Shown here piece after piece: positions 24,788 to 33,656 of a stretch of DNA of 46,180 nt. Numbering within the stretch: position 1 is the stretch's first letter; each line of letters opens with the position of its first letter. The stretch comes from a virus, in the IMG/VR virus record IMGVR_UViG_3300046450_002768, positions 1 through 46,180 of that record, one strand, 5' to 3'. The notes below the pieces were generated by a model. It made no database searches, was not told the DNA's origin, and worked only from the letters and a program-made list of their open reading frames with translations. The translations under genes were made by a program, and so were the position numbers.

Positions 24788-25036
24788 ATGATGAAGCGGG
24801 GCACATTGACTAAATATCGTAATGGAACGTGGTATATTGGTAAAAAGGAAGAAAACAAGCATAAAGTAACCACTTCTCGAGAAGCGAACCTTCTTGTTGT
24901 AGAAAAAACATGCACAACAAAAACAAAGACCATGGAAGAGTATGATTCTTCACTCTTTTATTTAGCAGCCACACTCGTTGTTCTGGCAGTTATTAATGCC
25001 GCTTTAGTTGGGGTTGTAGTGTTATCTGTTTTTTAG
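24788..25036 (+). CDS. Small single-pass membrane protein
   Basis: 82 residues, not recognised. The first 45 residues are polar and basic (TKYRNGTWYIGKKEENKHK); the rest is one hydrophobic helix, FYLAATLVVLAVINAAL continuing to the end, so the N-terminus is probably cytoplasmic. The start is ATGATG, with a TAATAT -10 five nucleotides upstream. It begins a three-gene island on the strand opposite to its surroundings, typical of small phage early or accessory genes. Confidence 0.55.
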   Translation: MMKRGTLTKYRNGTWYIGKKEENKHKVTTSREANLLVVEKTCTTKTKTMEEYDSSLFYLAATLVVLAVINAALVGVVVLSVF

Positions 25037-25046
25037 AAAGAAAGAC

Positions 25047-25262
25047 ATGCATTATAATGCTTGCCCTTACTGTGAGGCCTCTCCTGAGGCGTGCCTTCTT
25101 CTAGTAAAACTAGATATACGAAGTTGTAAATACCAAAAAGAAGAATCGTGTGAGGAGAAACATAAGTGTAAAGAGGTGATGTTGTGTCAGGTATGTAGCA
25201 GTCAGTTTATGCCAACTAAGAGTTTTTTAAAAGAGACAAAAAGAAAAATTAAAGATGGTTAA
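25047..25262 (+). CDS. Cysteine-rich small protein, putative zinc-binding
   Basis: 71 residues with ten cysteines, including CPYC and CQVC pairs (residues 6-9 and about 49-52), CKYQKEESCEEKHKC between them, and a basic C-terminus (KETKRKIKDG). Two C-x2-C knuckles could form a zinc ribbon. Function is not recognised; small zinc-binding phage proteins often bind nucleic acid or host factors. ATG at 25047 is 10 nt after the preceding stop and the stop overlaps the region just before the next ATG, so the three genes are one unit. Confidence 0.55.
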   Translation: MHYNACPYCEASPEACLLLVKLDIRSCKYQKEESCEEKHKCKEVMLCQVCSSQFMPTKSFLKETKRKIKDG

Positions 25263-25580
25263 ATGAATTTTTATTTAAAAAGCTATATTAACAAACTCAA
25301 GGGTCACTGTTGTCGCCTTGGGTTTAGGATTCGTTTTGCAGAAACTGGCCGAAATACCACAGCTATAGTTTATAATAGTGAAGTCGAAAAAATCATTCTT
25401 TTAAACCTAGAAACTGATATTTACGGAGGGATTCCTGAGATTAGAGCTTACTTGGTTAACCCGCCGCGCTACCGCTGGGCTAGTGCAGAAGGGTTTACCC
25501 TAGATCAAATGATGGAATTAAAAAGGGAGAGGGTTTTCATAGAGGTGGACGCTTCAAGGACCGCTAATTACCTGCTCTAG
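25263..25580 (+). CDS. Hypothetical protein
   Basis: 105 residues, not recognised. It starts at the ATG one base after the upstream stop. The N-terminal 25 residues are basic (YLKSYINKLKGHCCRLGFRIRF), followed by alternating strands (TTAIVYNSEVEKIILLNLETD) and an acidic C-terminus, suggesting a small soluble alpha/beta protein. It ends 5 bp before the convergent nrdB stop with no visible terminator between them. Confidence 0.5.
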   Translation: MNFYLKSYINKLKGHCCRLGFRIRFAETGRNTTAIVYNSEVEKIILLNLETDIYGGIPEIRAYLVNPPRYRWASAEGFTLDQMMELKRERVFIEVDASRTANYLL

Positions 25581-25585
25581 TTTAA

Positions 25586-26593
25586 TTAAAAATCATCTTT
25601 AAGCGTACCAGAGTTTTGGTAATCTTTTACCTTTCTTTCGAAGAAATTTGTCATAGCCCCTGTGTCCACTACTTCTGAGAGCCACGGGAATGGGTTGTGG
25701 TCGCTCTTAAATCGAAAATCAACGTTTATTCCCTCTAGACGCCTGTTACCTATGTATTCCATGTAGTCTATAAACATTTCAGCATTCAAGCCAAGAATTC
25801 CACGCGGAAGAACATCATGTGCGTATTGTATCTCCAGTTCCACAGCCCTTTTTACGTGTTCTACTGTTTCTTGTTCGAACTTCTTGGTCCACACGGCAGG
25901 GTACTGTTCTTTAATGGTATTGATTAAGTAGGTTCCAAACTGAATATGTAGGGTTTCATCCCTTAACGTGTAACGAATTTGGTCTGAAAGTCCCGGTAAT
26001 TTGTTTTGTCGACCCAGCGCAAGTAACATGGCAAATCCGCTAAAGAAAAAGGTGCCCTCACATACAATGTAATAGGTAATCAAGTTACGGAGAAACTCTC
26101 TCTTGCCTTCTGTGGTTTTAGTGCTGAAGTCTGATCTGTTAACGTCGGCGGTTATACCCATCAAGAACTCATCTTTAGCTTTAATACTTGGGATGTTTAA
26201 GTAAGCCTCGTAAACATCAGCAACCTTGAGGCCGAACGAGTCACAGCACGTAACAACAGTCCAGTTGTGTAGGGACTCCTCGTACGCCTGTCTTAGGATA
26301 TACTGGCGACACTCTGGGTCGGTTACCCACTTGGCTACTGTGAGTAATAAGTTGTTACCTACTAATGATTCACTCCCAGCGAAGAACCCGAGACATCTTT
26401 TGACGAGTAACTTTTCGTCGTCCGTCAACTGTCCGTTTTTCCATTGGCCTACATCCGTGCTCATGTTTATTTCTGATGGGGACCAATTATTAGCCACCCC
26501 CTTGAGAAATAAGTCCCATGCTAGTTGGTGTTTGTGGGGTAAAATTTGATTTACTCCAACTATCTCTTCTCCAAGTATTGATCCATCTTTCAT
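25586..26593 (-). CDS. nrdB: Ribonucleotide reductase class Ia, small (beta) subunit
   Basis: 335 residues. Di-iron ligands appear in FFAGSESL, AYEESLHNWTV and CEGTFFFSGFAMLLAL, with the later RDETLHIQFG providing the last Glu/His. A metal-site-proximal Tyr lies in the AYEESLHNW context as in phage NrdB. The C-terminal tail ending LKDDF docks to NrdA. Its job is to hold the tyrosyl radical used to reduce ribonucleotides to deoxyribonucleotides. Its ATG overlaps the nrdA stop by one base. Supplies dNTPs for phage replication. Confidence 0.93.
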   Translation of the reverse strand: MKDGSILGEEIVGVNQILPHKHQLAWDLFLKGVANNWSPSEINMSTDVGQWKNGQLTDDEKLLVKRCLGFFAGSESLVGNNLLLTVAKWVTDPECRQYILRQAYEESLHNWTVVTCCDSFGLKVADVYEAYLNIPSIKAKDEFLMGITADVNRSDFSTKTTEGKREFLRNLITYYIVCEGTFFFSGFAMLLALGRQNKLPGLSDQIRYTLRDETLHIQFGTYLINTIKEQYPAVWTKKFEQETVEHVKRAVELEIQYAHDVLPRGILGLNAEMFIDYMEYIGNRRLEGINVDFRFKSDHNPFPWLSEVVDTGAMTNFFERKVKDYQNSGTLKDDF

Positions 26594-29055
26594 TATTGAC
26601 AGCTTTCACATGTGGGGTCTATGATCGAGCAAGACTCATCAGCAGTCCCGCTACTATCGCTAGTACCTGTATTGTTATTATTATTGTTATCGCCAGACGA
26701 AGATTTTTCAATTTTGCTTGCACTTTTATTCCTTAGGTAATAGGTACTTTTGAGCCCCCTTTTTCTTGCATGGAAGTAAAGGTCGTTTAAATATTTAAGG
26801 GACGTATTGTCGTTAAAAAGATTAAGCGATTGACCCATGTCGATCCATTTTTGCTTGGCCGCTGCATTATCAATTAATTTAAACTGATCTTGACTAAAGG
26901 CGTTCTTAAACCTGTCTTTTAAATCTTGGGGGATATCAAGGTCTCTAACGTCTCCGTCTACCGCCTTTAGGGCTTCAATAAAGTGGGAGCTCCATATGCC
27001 AAGTTCTTTGCACTCTTTAACAAACCATTCATTAATAATCGTCAGGTTTCCGCTTTTATTTTCATAAACGAATAAAACTGAAAAATCTGGCTCAATGCAG
27101 GGGGCGCATCCTTGAATGTAAGATATAGTTGCCGTGGGCGCAATTGCCATTGTGTTGCTGTTACGCATTCCGTAGTCTTTAATGTGAGCCCTTAAGGTTT
27201 TCCAGTCAACTTCAGGGGTGAATTTTTTTCCTCTATGAACTAGTGGTTTTTCGTTCAGGTAGTCCATTAACCCCTTATAGGTATCAATCGGTAACATGTC
27301 TTTGTCCCAAAGGGAATTTTCATAAGTCGAGTACGACCCACGCTCTTTACTAAGCTTGCTTGAGTTTAAGATACAATGGTAAGAGATAAACTCATACAGT
27401 TCGTCTGAAAACTTAACTGCATCGTCTGATGAAAAATCAAGTTTATAAGAATGGAAAACGTCTGCCCACCCCATGCTTCCTGCGCCCACTGGTCTGTGGG
27501 CCATGTTGGATTTCTTGGATTCTTGAGTGGGGTAAAAATTAAGGTCCACTACGTTATCAAGCATACGTAACTGTATAGCTATGGTTTTGCTTAGTTGCTT
27601 GAAATCTAGTTTCCCGTTAGGTTTAAGATGCTCCTTGAGGTTGACGGAGCTCAGGTTGCAGACGGCTGTTTCACCCACCTCGCTCTTAATGCCCCCTTTG
27701 TATTTAGAGGGCTTTGTGTGTAGGAAAATCTCAGTACATAGGTTGGAGCTGTGTATTACCCCTTCGTGACTGTTTGAGTACCGAAGATTGGAATTATCTT
27801 TAAAAGTAATCCATGGGTGACCTGTCTCGTATAATGCACGTAACATCTTCTTCCATAGATCTTTGGCGTTTATTTTTTTATAATTTTTTATAGCCCCTTC
27901 GTCCGCCATCCTGCAAAAAGACTCGTATTTTTTATCAAAGTCTGACCCGTAAAGTTCATGGAGCTCGCCGGCATCAACTGGTGAAAACAAATACCACTCT
28001 TTACCTTTTTCTATATAGTCAAAGAATAAATCAGGAACCCAGTTGGCTGTATTTAAATCATGACAACGCCTACGTTCGTCACCAGTATTTTTCTTGAGTT
28101 CAAGGAAATCTTCAATATCTAAGTGCCAAGGTTCCAAGTAAGCGCATCCAGCACCGGGCCGTTTACCTCCTTGGTTAACGGCTACAAGGAGGTCGTTGTA
28201 AATCTTAAGCCAAGGTACAAGCCCGCTGGAGGTGCCGTTTGTGCCCTTAATGTGAGACCCAGCAGAACGAAAATTAGTAACGTCGAAACCTAGGCCTCCT
28301 GCAAATTTTGATTTTCTAGCCTCTTGCCACGCACCCTCAAAGATTCCATCAATGGAGTCCTCGAAAGTGTTAAGATAACAGGAGCTAAGTTGGCTTCTCT
28401 GACTGCCACTGTTAAATAATGTTGGGGTGGAGCAGCAGAGTTTAAATGTAGACAGGGCGTCATAAAATTCTATGGCTTTTTTTTCTTTATCTTCTTCATT
28501 TAAAGCCAGACCCATTGCAACCCTCATCCAGAATGATTGAGGTGATTCTAAACGCCTCTCGTCAGAGTGTAGAAAGTAGCGATCATAAAGAGTCTGTAGT
28601 CCTAGGTATTTAAATTTATAATCCCTGTCAATAACTAAGGATTCAGACAGTTTTTTTAAATCAAAATCTAAAAGTTTTGAATTGAGACGTTCCTCTTTCA
28701 CCAACTTCTTAATATTGCTTACGAAGGATAGCCTGTATTGGTGATCAAACGAGTCCTTATCTACACTAGTACCGAAGACCTCTTTGTGGATATTCCCTAA
28801 GAGGAGTCGTGCAGCCACATAGGAATAATTAGGCTCCTTTTCTATCTTTTGGCGAGTGGATAGGATGAGCGCAGAGTCTATCTCCTTTGTGGGTATTTTA
28901 TCATAAAATTGAACGTGGGCATCTAGTACAATTTCACTAGGAGAAACGTTTTCTAAATTAACACACGCACGTTCGGCGCATTTATTTATTTTTGAAATGT
29001 CAATCTTTTCAAGTCGTCCGTTTCGTTTTTTTACATTAATTGATGAAGGGCTCAT
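26593..29055 (-). CDS. nrdA: Ribonucleotide reductase class Ia, large (alpha) subunit
   Basis: 820 residues. N-terminal ATP-cone (NVKKRNGRLEKIDISKI and on to about residue 90), then the barrel: SQRSQLSSCYLNTFEDS has the first redox Cys, NLCTEIFLH and the later AVCNLSSVNLKEHL the conserved strand, and NTMAIAPTATISYIQG the active-site finger. The C-terminus DPTCESCQ has the Cys pair that re-reduces the active site. A low-complexity linker of Ser/Asn/Thr with six Asn in a row (about 780-805) precedes this tail. Forms the active enzyme with NrdB just downstream. Confidence 0.93.
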   Translation of the reverse strand: MSPSSINVKKRNGRLEKIDISKINKCAERACVNLENVSPSEIVLDAHVQFYDKIPTKEIDSALILSTRQKIEKEPNYSYVAARLLLGNIHKEVFGTSVDKDSFDHQYRLSFVSNIKKLVKEERLNSKLLDFDLKKLSESLVIDRDYKFKYLGLQTLYDRYFLHSDERRLESPQSFWMRVAMGLALNEEDKEKKAIEFYDALSTFKLCCSTPTLFNSGSQRSQLSSCYLNTFEDSIDGIFEGAWQEARKSKFAGGLGFDVTNFRSAGSHIKGTNGTSSGLVPWLKIYNDLLVAVNQGGKRPGAGCAYLEPWHLDIEDFLELKKNTGDERRRCHDLNTANWVPDLFFDYIEKGKEWYLFSPVDAGELHELYGSDFDKKYESFCRMADEGAIKNYKKINAKDLWKKMLRALYETGHPWITFKDNSNLRYSNSHEGVIHSSNLCTEIFLHTKPSKYKGGIKSEVGETAVCNLSSVNLKEHLKPNGKLDFKQLSKTIAIQLRMLDNVVDLNFYPTQESKKSNMAHRPVGAGSMGWADVFHSYKLDFSSDDAVKFSDELYEFISYHCILNSSKLSKERGSYSTYENSLWDKDMLPIDTYKGLMDYLNEKPLVHRGKKFTPEVDWKTLRAHIKDYGMRNSNTMAIAPTATISYIQGCAPCIEPDFSVLFVYENKSGNLTIINEWFVKECKELGIWSSHFIEALKAVDGDVRDLDIPQDLKDRFKNAFSQDQFKLIDNAAAKQKWIDMGQSLNLFNDNTSLKYLNDLYFHARKRGLKSTYYLRNKSASKIEKSSSGDNNNNNNTGTSDSSGTADESCSIIDPTCESCQ
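26671..26690. repeat. ATT/GTT trinucleotide microsatellite in nrdA
   Basis: A run of near-perfect trinucleotides encodes the poly-Asn linker of NrdA on the minus strand. Length change here would alter the linker without frameshift. Confidence 0.7.
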
Positions 29056-29110
29056 ATCTTTTGGGGCTGCCTCTATGATTACATTTTTTTTACCCTAAAG
29101 AAAGAAAAAA

Positions 29111-30376
29111 CTAAATGTTTCTTCCACCTGCGGGTATTACCCCCTCCTGAAGCTTAACTAAGTGGGCTTTTGTGTAGGGTATCCAGTGTGTTTTGTGGTA
29201 ATCGCTAGGATAGTAGTCAAGAATCCTGTTTAGTTGAAACTTGACTGGGGAATTTATGAACGCCCCTTGCTGTTGCTTTGTGTAATACCAGAAACTATTA
29301 GCATTCCAGAAGGATACGTGAGTGGGGTCTTGGAATGCTCCTCGGCCATCGGTGCTGGGGACTTCTATAATGGCCCAACCATTCGGGGCGAGACATCGGT
29401 AAATCTCCTTCATGGTGGTGAGGGGGCTCTTTAGATGTTCTATTGCGTCTTGGCACCTAAACACCCCAACACTATTGTCTTCAAATGGCCAAGGGGTTTT
29501 GTCTAGGTCAGCTACTATGTCTACGTCGTCGTATTTATATGCGTCCACCCCTATGAATCCGCGTGGCTTAGATGCGTGGCAACATAAGTCTATTTTTTTT
29601 AAATTATTAATATCCGACCATTTAGATGCCATCGCTAGGATATATTTATCGTGGAGCTCTCTGGTCAGTCCTTGTATCTTTGAATTTTTTTCACCATAAC
29701 AAGTGTTTTCATCATGTCGCCAATAAATATACAGGGGTTTTTCAATATGGGTGACACTTCCTTCTATGTATGTCCTGCATAATAGTTCGTGGTCATCTAG
29801 TACGTCCATGTCGGGGTTGTGGCCACCGATCTTTAGGTAGAAATCCTTTTTCCATGCACGTACATGGTTTGGAGCGTACCAAATATATCCGAATGAAATT
29901 GGATTAGGCGGAAAGGCTCGCGAGGCAATGTGCCCTGTTCTCTCACAAGTATAATATTCCCACCCTCCGTCCTTAGAGTAAGGGGCAATTGATTCGCCAC
30001 TGGACTCAACGATGTCAATATCATCAGAGTAGTAAAAATCAGAGTTATTTTTTATGTCATGGAGATGTATTTCCTCTAGGCAATCAGGGCTTAATTCATC
30101 ATCGTGATCTAACTCTACTAAGATTTCCCCCTCTGCACTTTCACAACATATTTTTTTTAAAAGACCGATTTTATCAGTAGATTCCTCATGCCGTAAAATC
30201 TTGTATTTAATCTTAGCTCTGCCTATTTTCTCTGTAAGTTCGGCCTGTGAGTTAAGTGCCTCTCCGTTCAGGCAAATAATCCACTCGAAGTCTTTAAAGG
30301 ACTGAGCTTGGAGTGATTTAAGCGTTCTGTCTATTCGCTTTATAGTGTGCGATGGTGTAAAAACTGAAAATCTCAT
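29111..30376 (-). CDS. GT2 glycosyltransferase fused to a SAM methyltransferase
   Basis: 421 residues. Residues 1-230 are a family 2 glycosyltransferase: FSVFTPSHTIKRIDRTLKSLQ, EWIICLNGEA and ILVELDHDDELSPDCLEE with the DHDD donor motif near 92, then YIWYAPNHVRAWKKDFY. Residues about 260-420 are a class I methyltransferase: RGFIGVDAYKYDDVDIVADL, then EDNSVGVFRCQDAIEHLKSPLTTMKEIYRCLAPNGWAIIEVP. One polypeptide could thus transfer a sugar and methylate it or a neighbour. ATG at 30376 overlaps the preceding stop by 4 nt. Located upstream of nrdA in the same direction. Confidence 0.8.
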   Translation of the reverse strand: MRFSVFTPSHTIKRIDRTLKSLQAQSFKDFEWIICLNGEALNSQAELTEKIGRAKIKYKILRHEESTDKIGLLKKICCESAEGEILVELDHDDELSPDCLEEIHLHDIKNNSDFYYSDDIDIVESSGESIAPYSKDGGWEYYTCERTGHIASRAFPPNPISFGYIWYAPNHVRAWKKDFYLKIGGHNPDMDVLDDHELLCRTYIEGSVTHIEKPLYIYWRHDENTCYGEKNSKIQGLTRELHDKYILAMASKWSDINNLKKIDLCCHASKPRGFIGVDAYKYDDVDIVADLDKTPWPFEDNSVGVFRCQDAIEHLKSPLTTMKEIYRCLAPNGWAIIEVPSTDGRGAFQDPTHVSFWNANSFWYYTKQQQGAFINSPVKFQLNRILDYYPSDYHKTHWIPYTKAHLVKLQEGVIPAGGRNI

Positions 30377-30747
30377 GATCCAAGAAGGTCGTCTCGTATT
30401 TTGTCGTCTTGATGTTTTAATCCTTTTCGCTTTGTGGAATAATCCTTAAAGTATTTACTCTGAACGGGATCAGTCCCGTCTCCTCGTTCGTGCTTTCTTT
30501 TATCGCTTAACTCTTTAGATAAGTCCCACATTTCCCCCACACTTGTACCCTTTAAGTCCTTTGTCCGTGCCACAAAATCGTCCGATGAGTTGGGGTTTAC
30601 CCCTAAAGGGATACATGTGTGCGGGGAAGTAAATACGCGATTCCACTTAACTCCATTTTTATCGAGATATACATGATCTTCCTTCATGCGTTGCTGCACG
30701 TCTTTAGTTTCTCCAGTGTCGGGGTGCTGAAAGGAATATATAGGCAT
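30373..30747 (-). CDS. FmdB-like protein lacking zinc-ribbon cysteines
   Basis: 124 residues. MPIYSFQHPDTGETKDVQQRMKE resembles the start of FmdB-type zinc ribbons (MPxYxFxCxxCGxxFE), but His-Pro-Asp-Thr replaces the C-x2-C and the only Cys lies near 46, so no zinc knuckle can form. The C-terminal half is charged and helical (GEMWDLSKELSDKRKHERG). Similar Cys-less forms occur as phage hypotheticals. It overlaps the GT2-methyltransferase gene. A structural or scaffold role is as likely as regulation. Confidence 0.55.
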   Translation of the reverse strand: MPIYSFQHPDTGETKDVQQRMKEDHVYLDKNGVKWNRVFTSPHTCIPLGVNPNSSDDFVARTKDLKGTSVGEMWDLSKELSDKRKHERGDGTDPVQSKYFKDYSTKRKGLKHQDDKIRDDLLGS

Positions 30748-30756
30748 TATTTTAAT

Positions 30757-31833
30757 TTATTTAATGATTTTTAAAAGTTGGTCAAGTGTTTTTTCTACAG
30801 TGAAGGTTTCTTGGATTTTAATACCCTCTTTATTAACACGGGATTTCGTATGTCTCTTTATGGCTTCCTCGCACCCAGAAATGAAATCGTCTTCATTAAA
30901 ATCATAAATTAAACCTTGGTTGAAGGGTTGTCCTTTTTTAAAGAAGATTCCGTCATAAACCTCTATCTTGCCGCTTGGGTTAATAAGGACACTATTTTCG
31001 TTAGTAGCCCATTCCTTGTAACCGCTTGCGTTAAGGATCACACTGTGCTTGCCGAGCGCCACCGAGTGGAATTCTGGCAAACCCCACCCTTCCCCGCCTG
31101 ACATACCCAAGATGATATCTGCGGAATTAAGGTAGTCATTGTAAACTTCGTTACTAGGCATGTGACCTAGGAATTGAATGTTAAAGTACGGTTTTCCTTC
31201 AAGGCAATCTGAAAAGGAGCCTTTATTTTGCTCTTCACTTAAAAAGTGGTTAAATAAAGTACACTGAAGGAAATATTTTTTATTGTTCCCGAATTTTTTT
31301 GCCCATGCTTGGATAATTTTTTTGTGATGTTTCCTTTTTTCGAATTTACCGCAGAGGTTGAAAACTATTCTTCCGTCATCAAAATACTTCTTATCTAGTT
31401 TTTTGAAATTATACTTATCGAAGGCGAGAGGGACGACGTGGCTTTCGACCTGAAACTGATTGAAAATTTCTTGAGAATAACGACTAGTGAAAATTAACTT
31501 GTCACAGTTTTTTGCCGTATTAATTTCTGCCTTTGTGGGTTGGTCGAGCTCATAGAATGTAAGTAGGTGGTGTTTTTTACTGAAGGAATCTAAGCCCCCG
31601 TTAAGGTGCCATAACTTAAGGGTTGGGTTGTCGCGAGAGTGCTCATGGAACTTACCCACACATTCATTGAGCTTTTGGGTAAAGCCATCATCTTTGGATT
31701 GAGCCGAGAGGTCAAGGTTGCCAATGACAAAAAGGGGAGGAGACTTTTTTTGCTCAAAAAGGCCTCTCATGAGCAGGGTCGAAACCTGCCCAAAAGAGAC
31801 CGTGTTAATAGGAAAATTAACAGAGAAGTTCAC
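30757..31833 (-). CDS. Family 4-type glycosyltransferase
   Basis: 358 residues from a GTG start that shares bases with the preceding TAG. FTSRYSQEIFNQFQ and HVVPLAFD precede the second Rossmann domain, which starts VFNLCGKFEKRKHHKKIIQAW. HMPSNEVYNDYLNSADIILGMSGGEGWGLPEFHSVALGKHSVI (about 237-279) contains the GGEGWGLPEFHSVA E-x7-E-like donor motif. This layout is typical of retaining GT4 enzymes. It differs from the other GT4-like gene at 18905. Substrate unknown. Confidence 0.8.
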   Translation of the reverse strand: MNFSVNFPINTVSFGQVSTLLMRGLFEQKKSPPLFVIGNLDLSAQSKDDGFTQKLNECVGKFHEHSRDNPTLKLWHLNGGLDSFSKKHHLLTFYELDQPTKAEINTAKNCDKLIFTSRYSQEIFNQFQVESHVVPLAFDKYNFKKLDKKYFDDGRIVFNLCGKFEKRKHHKKIIQAWAKKFGNNKKYFLQCTLFNHFLSEEQNKGSFSDCLEGKPYFNIQFLGHMPSNEVYNDYLNSADIILGMSGGEGWGLPEFHSVALGKHSVILNASGYKEWATNENSVLINPSGKIEVYDGIFFKKGQPFNQGLIYDFNEDDFISGCEEAIKRHTKSRVNKEGIKIQETFTVEKTLDQLLKIIK

Positions 31834-32114
31834 TATAGAACGTCCTCGTCATTTTGAGATTCACTTGATGTGTTCTCTGACGCATTTTCCTGTTGAGGTG
31901 GTGTGGATGAGTAAACGCAGTAATCAGGGGCCTTCTCGTTGCTGGTTTTGTTCTTGTTCTTGAACACAACAACCTTGACCTTTGCCTCGCTTCCGTCATC
32001 AAGCTTCAGGGTAACATGCCCCGAAAGATAACTTTGCCCTTTTTGGCTTTGCCTTTTCCAAAAGGCACCCATTTCACGTTTAGTCCACTCACTTTCTTTA
32101 TTTTGTTCGCTCAT
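31833..32114 (-). CDS. DUF736-like small protein
   Basis: 93 residues. EWTKREMGAFWKRQSQKGQSYLSGHVTL, then KVKVVVFKNKNKTSNEKAPDYCVY resemble the DUF736/phage pattern in which a GxFxxxxxGxYxG strand set is followed by NAPDYRVY. It is a small beta-rich soluble protein with a Ser/Glu/Asn-rich disordered tail. Function unknown; similar phage proteins are found near DNA-metabolism genes. It shares bases with the GT4 start codon, so the genes are co-translated. Confidence 0.6.
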   Translation of the reverse strand: MSEQNKESEWTKREMGAFWKRQSQKGQSYLSGHVTLKLDDGSEAKVKVVVFKNKNKTSNEKAPDYCVYSSTPPQQENASENTSSESQNDEDVL

Positions 32115-32147
32115 GTCTCCTGACTATATCTATATTTTTATTAGATG

Positions 32148-32759
32148 TCAATAATTTTTTTGCCAATTTAAAAAATCTTTAATAACGTCCCTGATTAATG
32201 TTTTTTTGATTTCTCCTAGATCACCCTTTATCATTTCCCATTCCACTAAGTAATCAGCCTGTTGCTGTAGTTTTGGGTTTTCCCTTGTCTCCTCTTCATT
32301 AGCGGGCTGGACGAAACATTGCTTATTTCCTGACATACTAAAATTTGAAATATGCACTAAAATACCATTCATTTCCTTCTTGAGCCAGATGGATTCGTCT
32401 TTTGGATACTCATCGTATCGAATGTCGGTAATTACCAGAAAGTCGGGGGTCGTGCCAGAGGTGGTCGCCTCAAAGGTGAATTTTTCCATCTTTGCTTGAA
32501 GCTTTTCAATCCAGTACCTCCCGTTTGTCTGTTTTCTTTTTAAGGAACCGTGAGCTACGAGGGCTGGTCTAATTAAATTCTTGTCATCCCTTGTACATGA
32601 AACTGGATCAATACCGAAGTGTTCCTTTATGTAAGGGCTTGCTTCACCTTTAAGTGCATCAGCTAAGGAGAAACGTTTACATGGCACTTGGCTGGCTAAT
32701 AAATCATAGAATAAGTCTTTGCCAGAACCAGCAACGCCCGAGAGTCCGATTATTTTCAT
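32148..32759 (-). CDS. Deoxynucleoside monophosphate kinase (T4 gp1-like)
   Basis: 203 residues. GLSGVAGSGKDLFYDLL (5-21) has the Walker A loop, FSLADALKGEASPYIKEHFGIDP (about 35-57) and LVAHGSLKRKQTNGRYWIEKL follow as in the T4 dNMP kinase family. DFLVITDIRYDEYP is the Walker B-like strand. It phosphorylates dNMPs to dNDPs, feeding the nucleotide pool together with NrdAB and dCMP deaminase of this window. ATG overlaps the upstream glycosyltransferase by 4 nt. Confidence 0.85.
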   Translation of the reverse strand: MKIIGLSGVAGSGKDLFYDLLASQVPCKRFSLADALKGEASPYIKEHFGIDPVSCTRDDKNLIRPALVAHGSLKRKQTNGRYWIEKLQAKMEKFTFEATTSGTTPDFLVITDIRYDEYPKDESIWLKKEMNGILVHISNFSMSGNKQCFVQPANEEETRENPKLQQQADYLVEWEMIKGDLGEIKKTLIRDVIKDFLNWQKNY

Positions 32760-33562
32760 TCTTTTATAGTGTCGTCAATGGTTAAATCATCGAAATTAAT
32801 GATCTTAGAAACATCACCAGTATACTCAAATTTTCCTAAATGGTCAAGCTTAATCGTCGGGTCTAGCCATACTTTACCTCCCGAATTTTGCCATCTTCTG
32901 CAAAATGTGAAATCTTCTGAAAGGTAATTGTTGTTATTTTCCGTGTCATGCATTGTGTCAAAGAGGCTGTATAGGTTTTCTTTTAATAAACTCATCTTAA
33001 TAGGATCGCTAACATCTGACCGATAACCTGTCTCTAAGTCACCAGTATAATGAAGCTCGGGGTGAGCATCCTGCATTGCGGCAATCGCCTCTCTTTTAAT
33101 CATCATAAAGCCAGTACCGCAATCTGTCACCTCTACTAGCTTTTCTTTACTATTAGTTTGAGCTTCAGGGGGGAAATTAATTACATATTCAATGGGGACT
33201 TTCTTTAACGGATAAGCCCCGCAAGTTACCCCCCTGTCCGCTTTTAGGAGCTTGAAGGCTGACTCGGGGCTAAACCGAATGTCTGCATCAATAAAAAGTA
33301 AGTGGGTAGAATTACTGGCCATGAATTCTGCAACAATATGATTCCTACCACGAGGTATTAAACTTTCGTTCCCTGCAAGGTATATTTCAACAGGGATGCC
33401 CGACATTAAACACTGAAATGTTACGTTCAAAAGTCCATTGACATACTCTTGAGCCAGCATTCCTCCATAACACGGGGTGCCTATGAATATTTTGTAATTT
33501 TTTTCTTTTACTTGTTCTAGTGTTAGAGATGACTGCAGGTTTTCGTCCTTAAGGTATTCCAT
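32756..33562 (-). CDS. GT-A glycosyltransferase (phage Anp1/GT2-like)
   Basis: 268 residues. KIFIGTPCYGGMLAQEYVNGL, RGRNHIVAEFMASNSTHLLFIDADIRF (DxD about residue 94) and CGTGFMMIKREAI (about 148-160) form the GT-A pattern widespread in marine T4-like phages. LSEDFTFCRRWQNSGGKVWLDPTIKLDHLGKF (about 215-245) holds the acceptor-site ED and the C-terminal metal His. First gene of the leftward unit that carries dNMP kinase and nrdAB. A long gene-poor leader lies upstream. Glycosylation target not determinable. Confidence 0.8.
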   Translation of the reverse strand: MEYLKDENLQSSLTLEQVKEKNYKIFIGTPCYGGMLAQEYVNGLLNVTFQCLMSGIPVEIYLAGNESLIPRGRNHIVAEFMASNSTHLLFIDADIRFSPESAFKLLKADRGVTCGAYPLKKVPIEYVINFPPEAQTNSKEKLVEVTDCGTGFMMIKREAIAAMQDAHPELHYTGDLETGYRSDVSDPIKMSLLKENLYSLFDTMHDTENNNNYLSEDFTFCRRWQNSGGKVWLDPTIKLDHLGKFEYTGDVSKIINFDDLTIDDTIKE

Positions 33563-33656
33563 ATAGAAAACAATAAATCAAAATAAAATAAAATCAAATA
33601 TTAATTATAATTTAATAAAGTTAACAGGGAACCTTATGACCATTTTCCTTTAGGAT

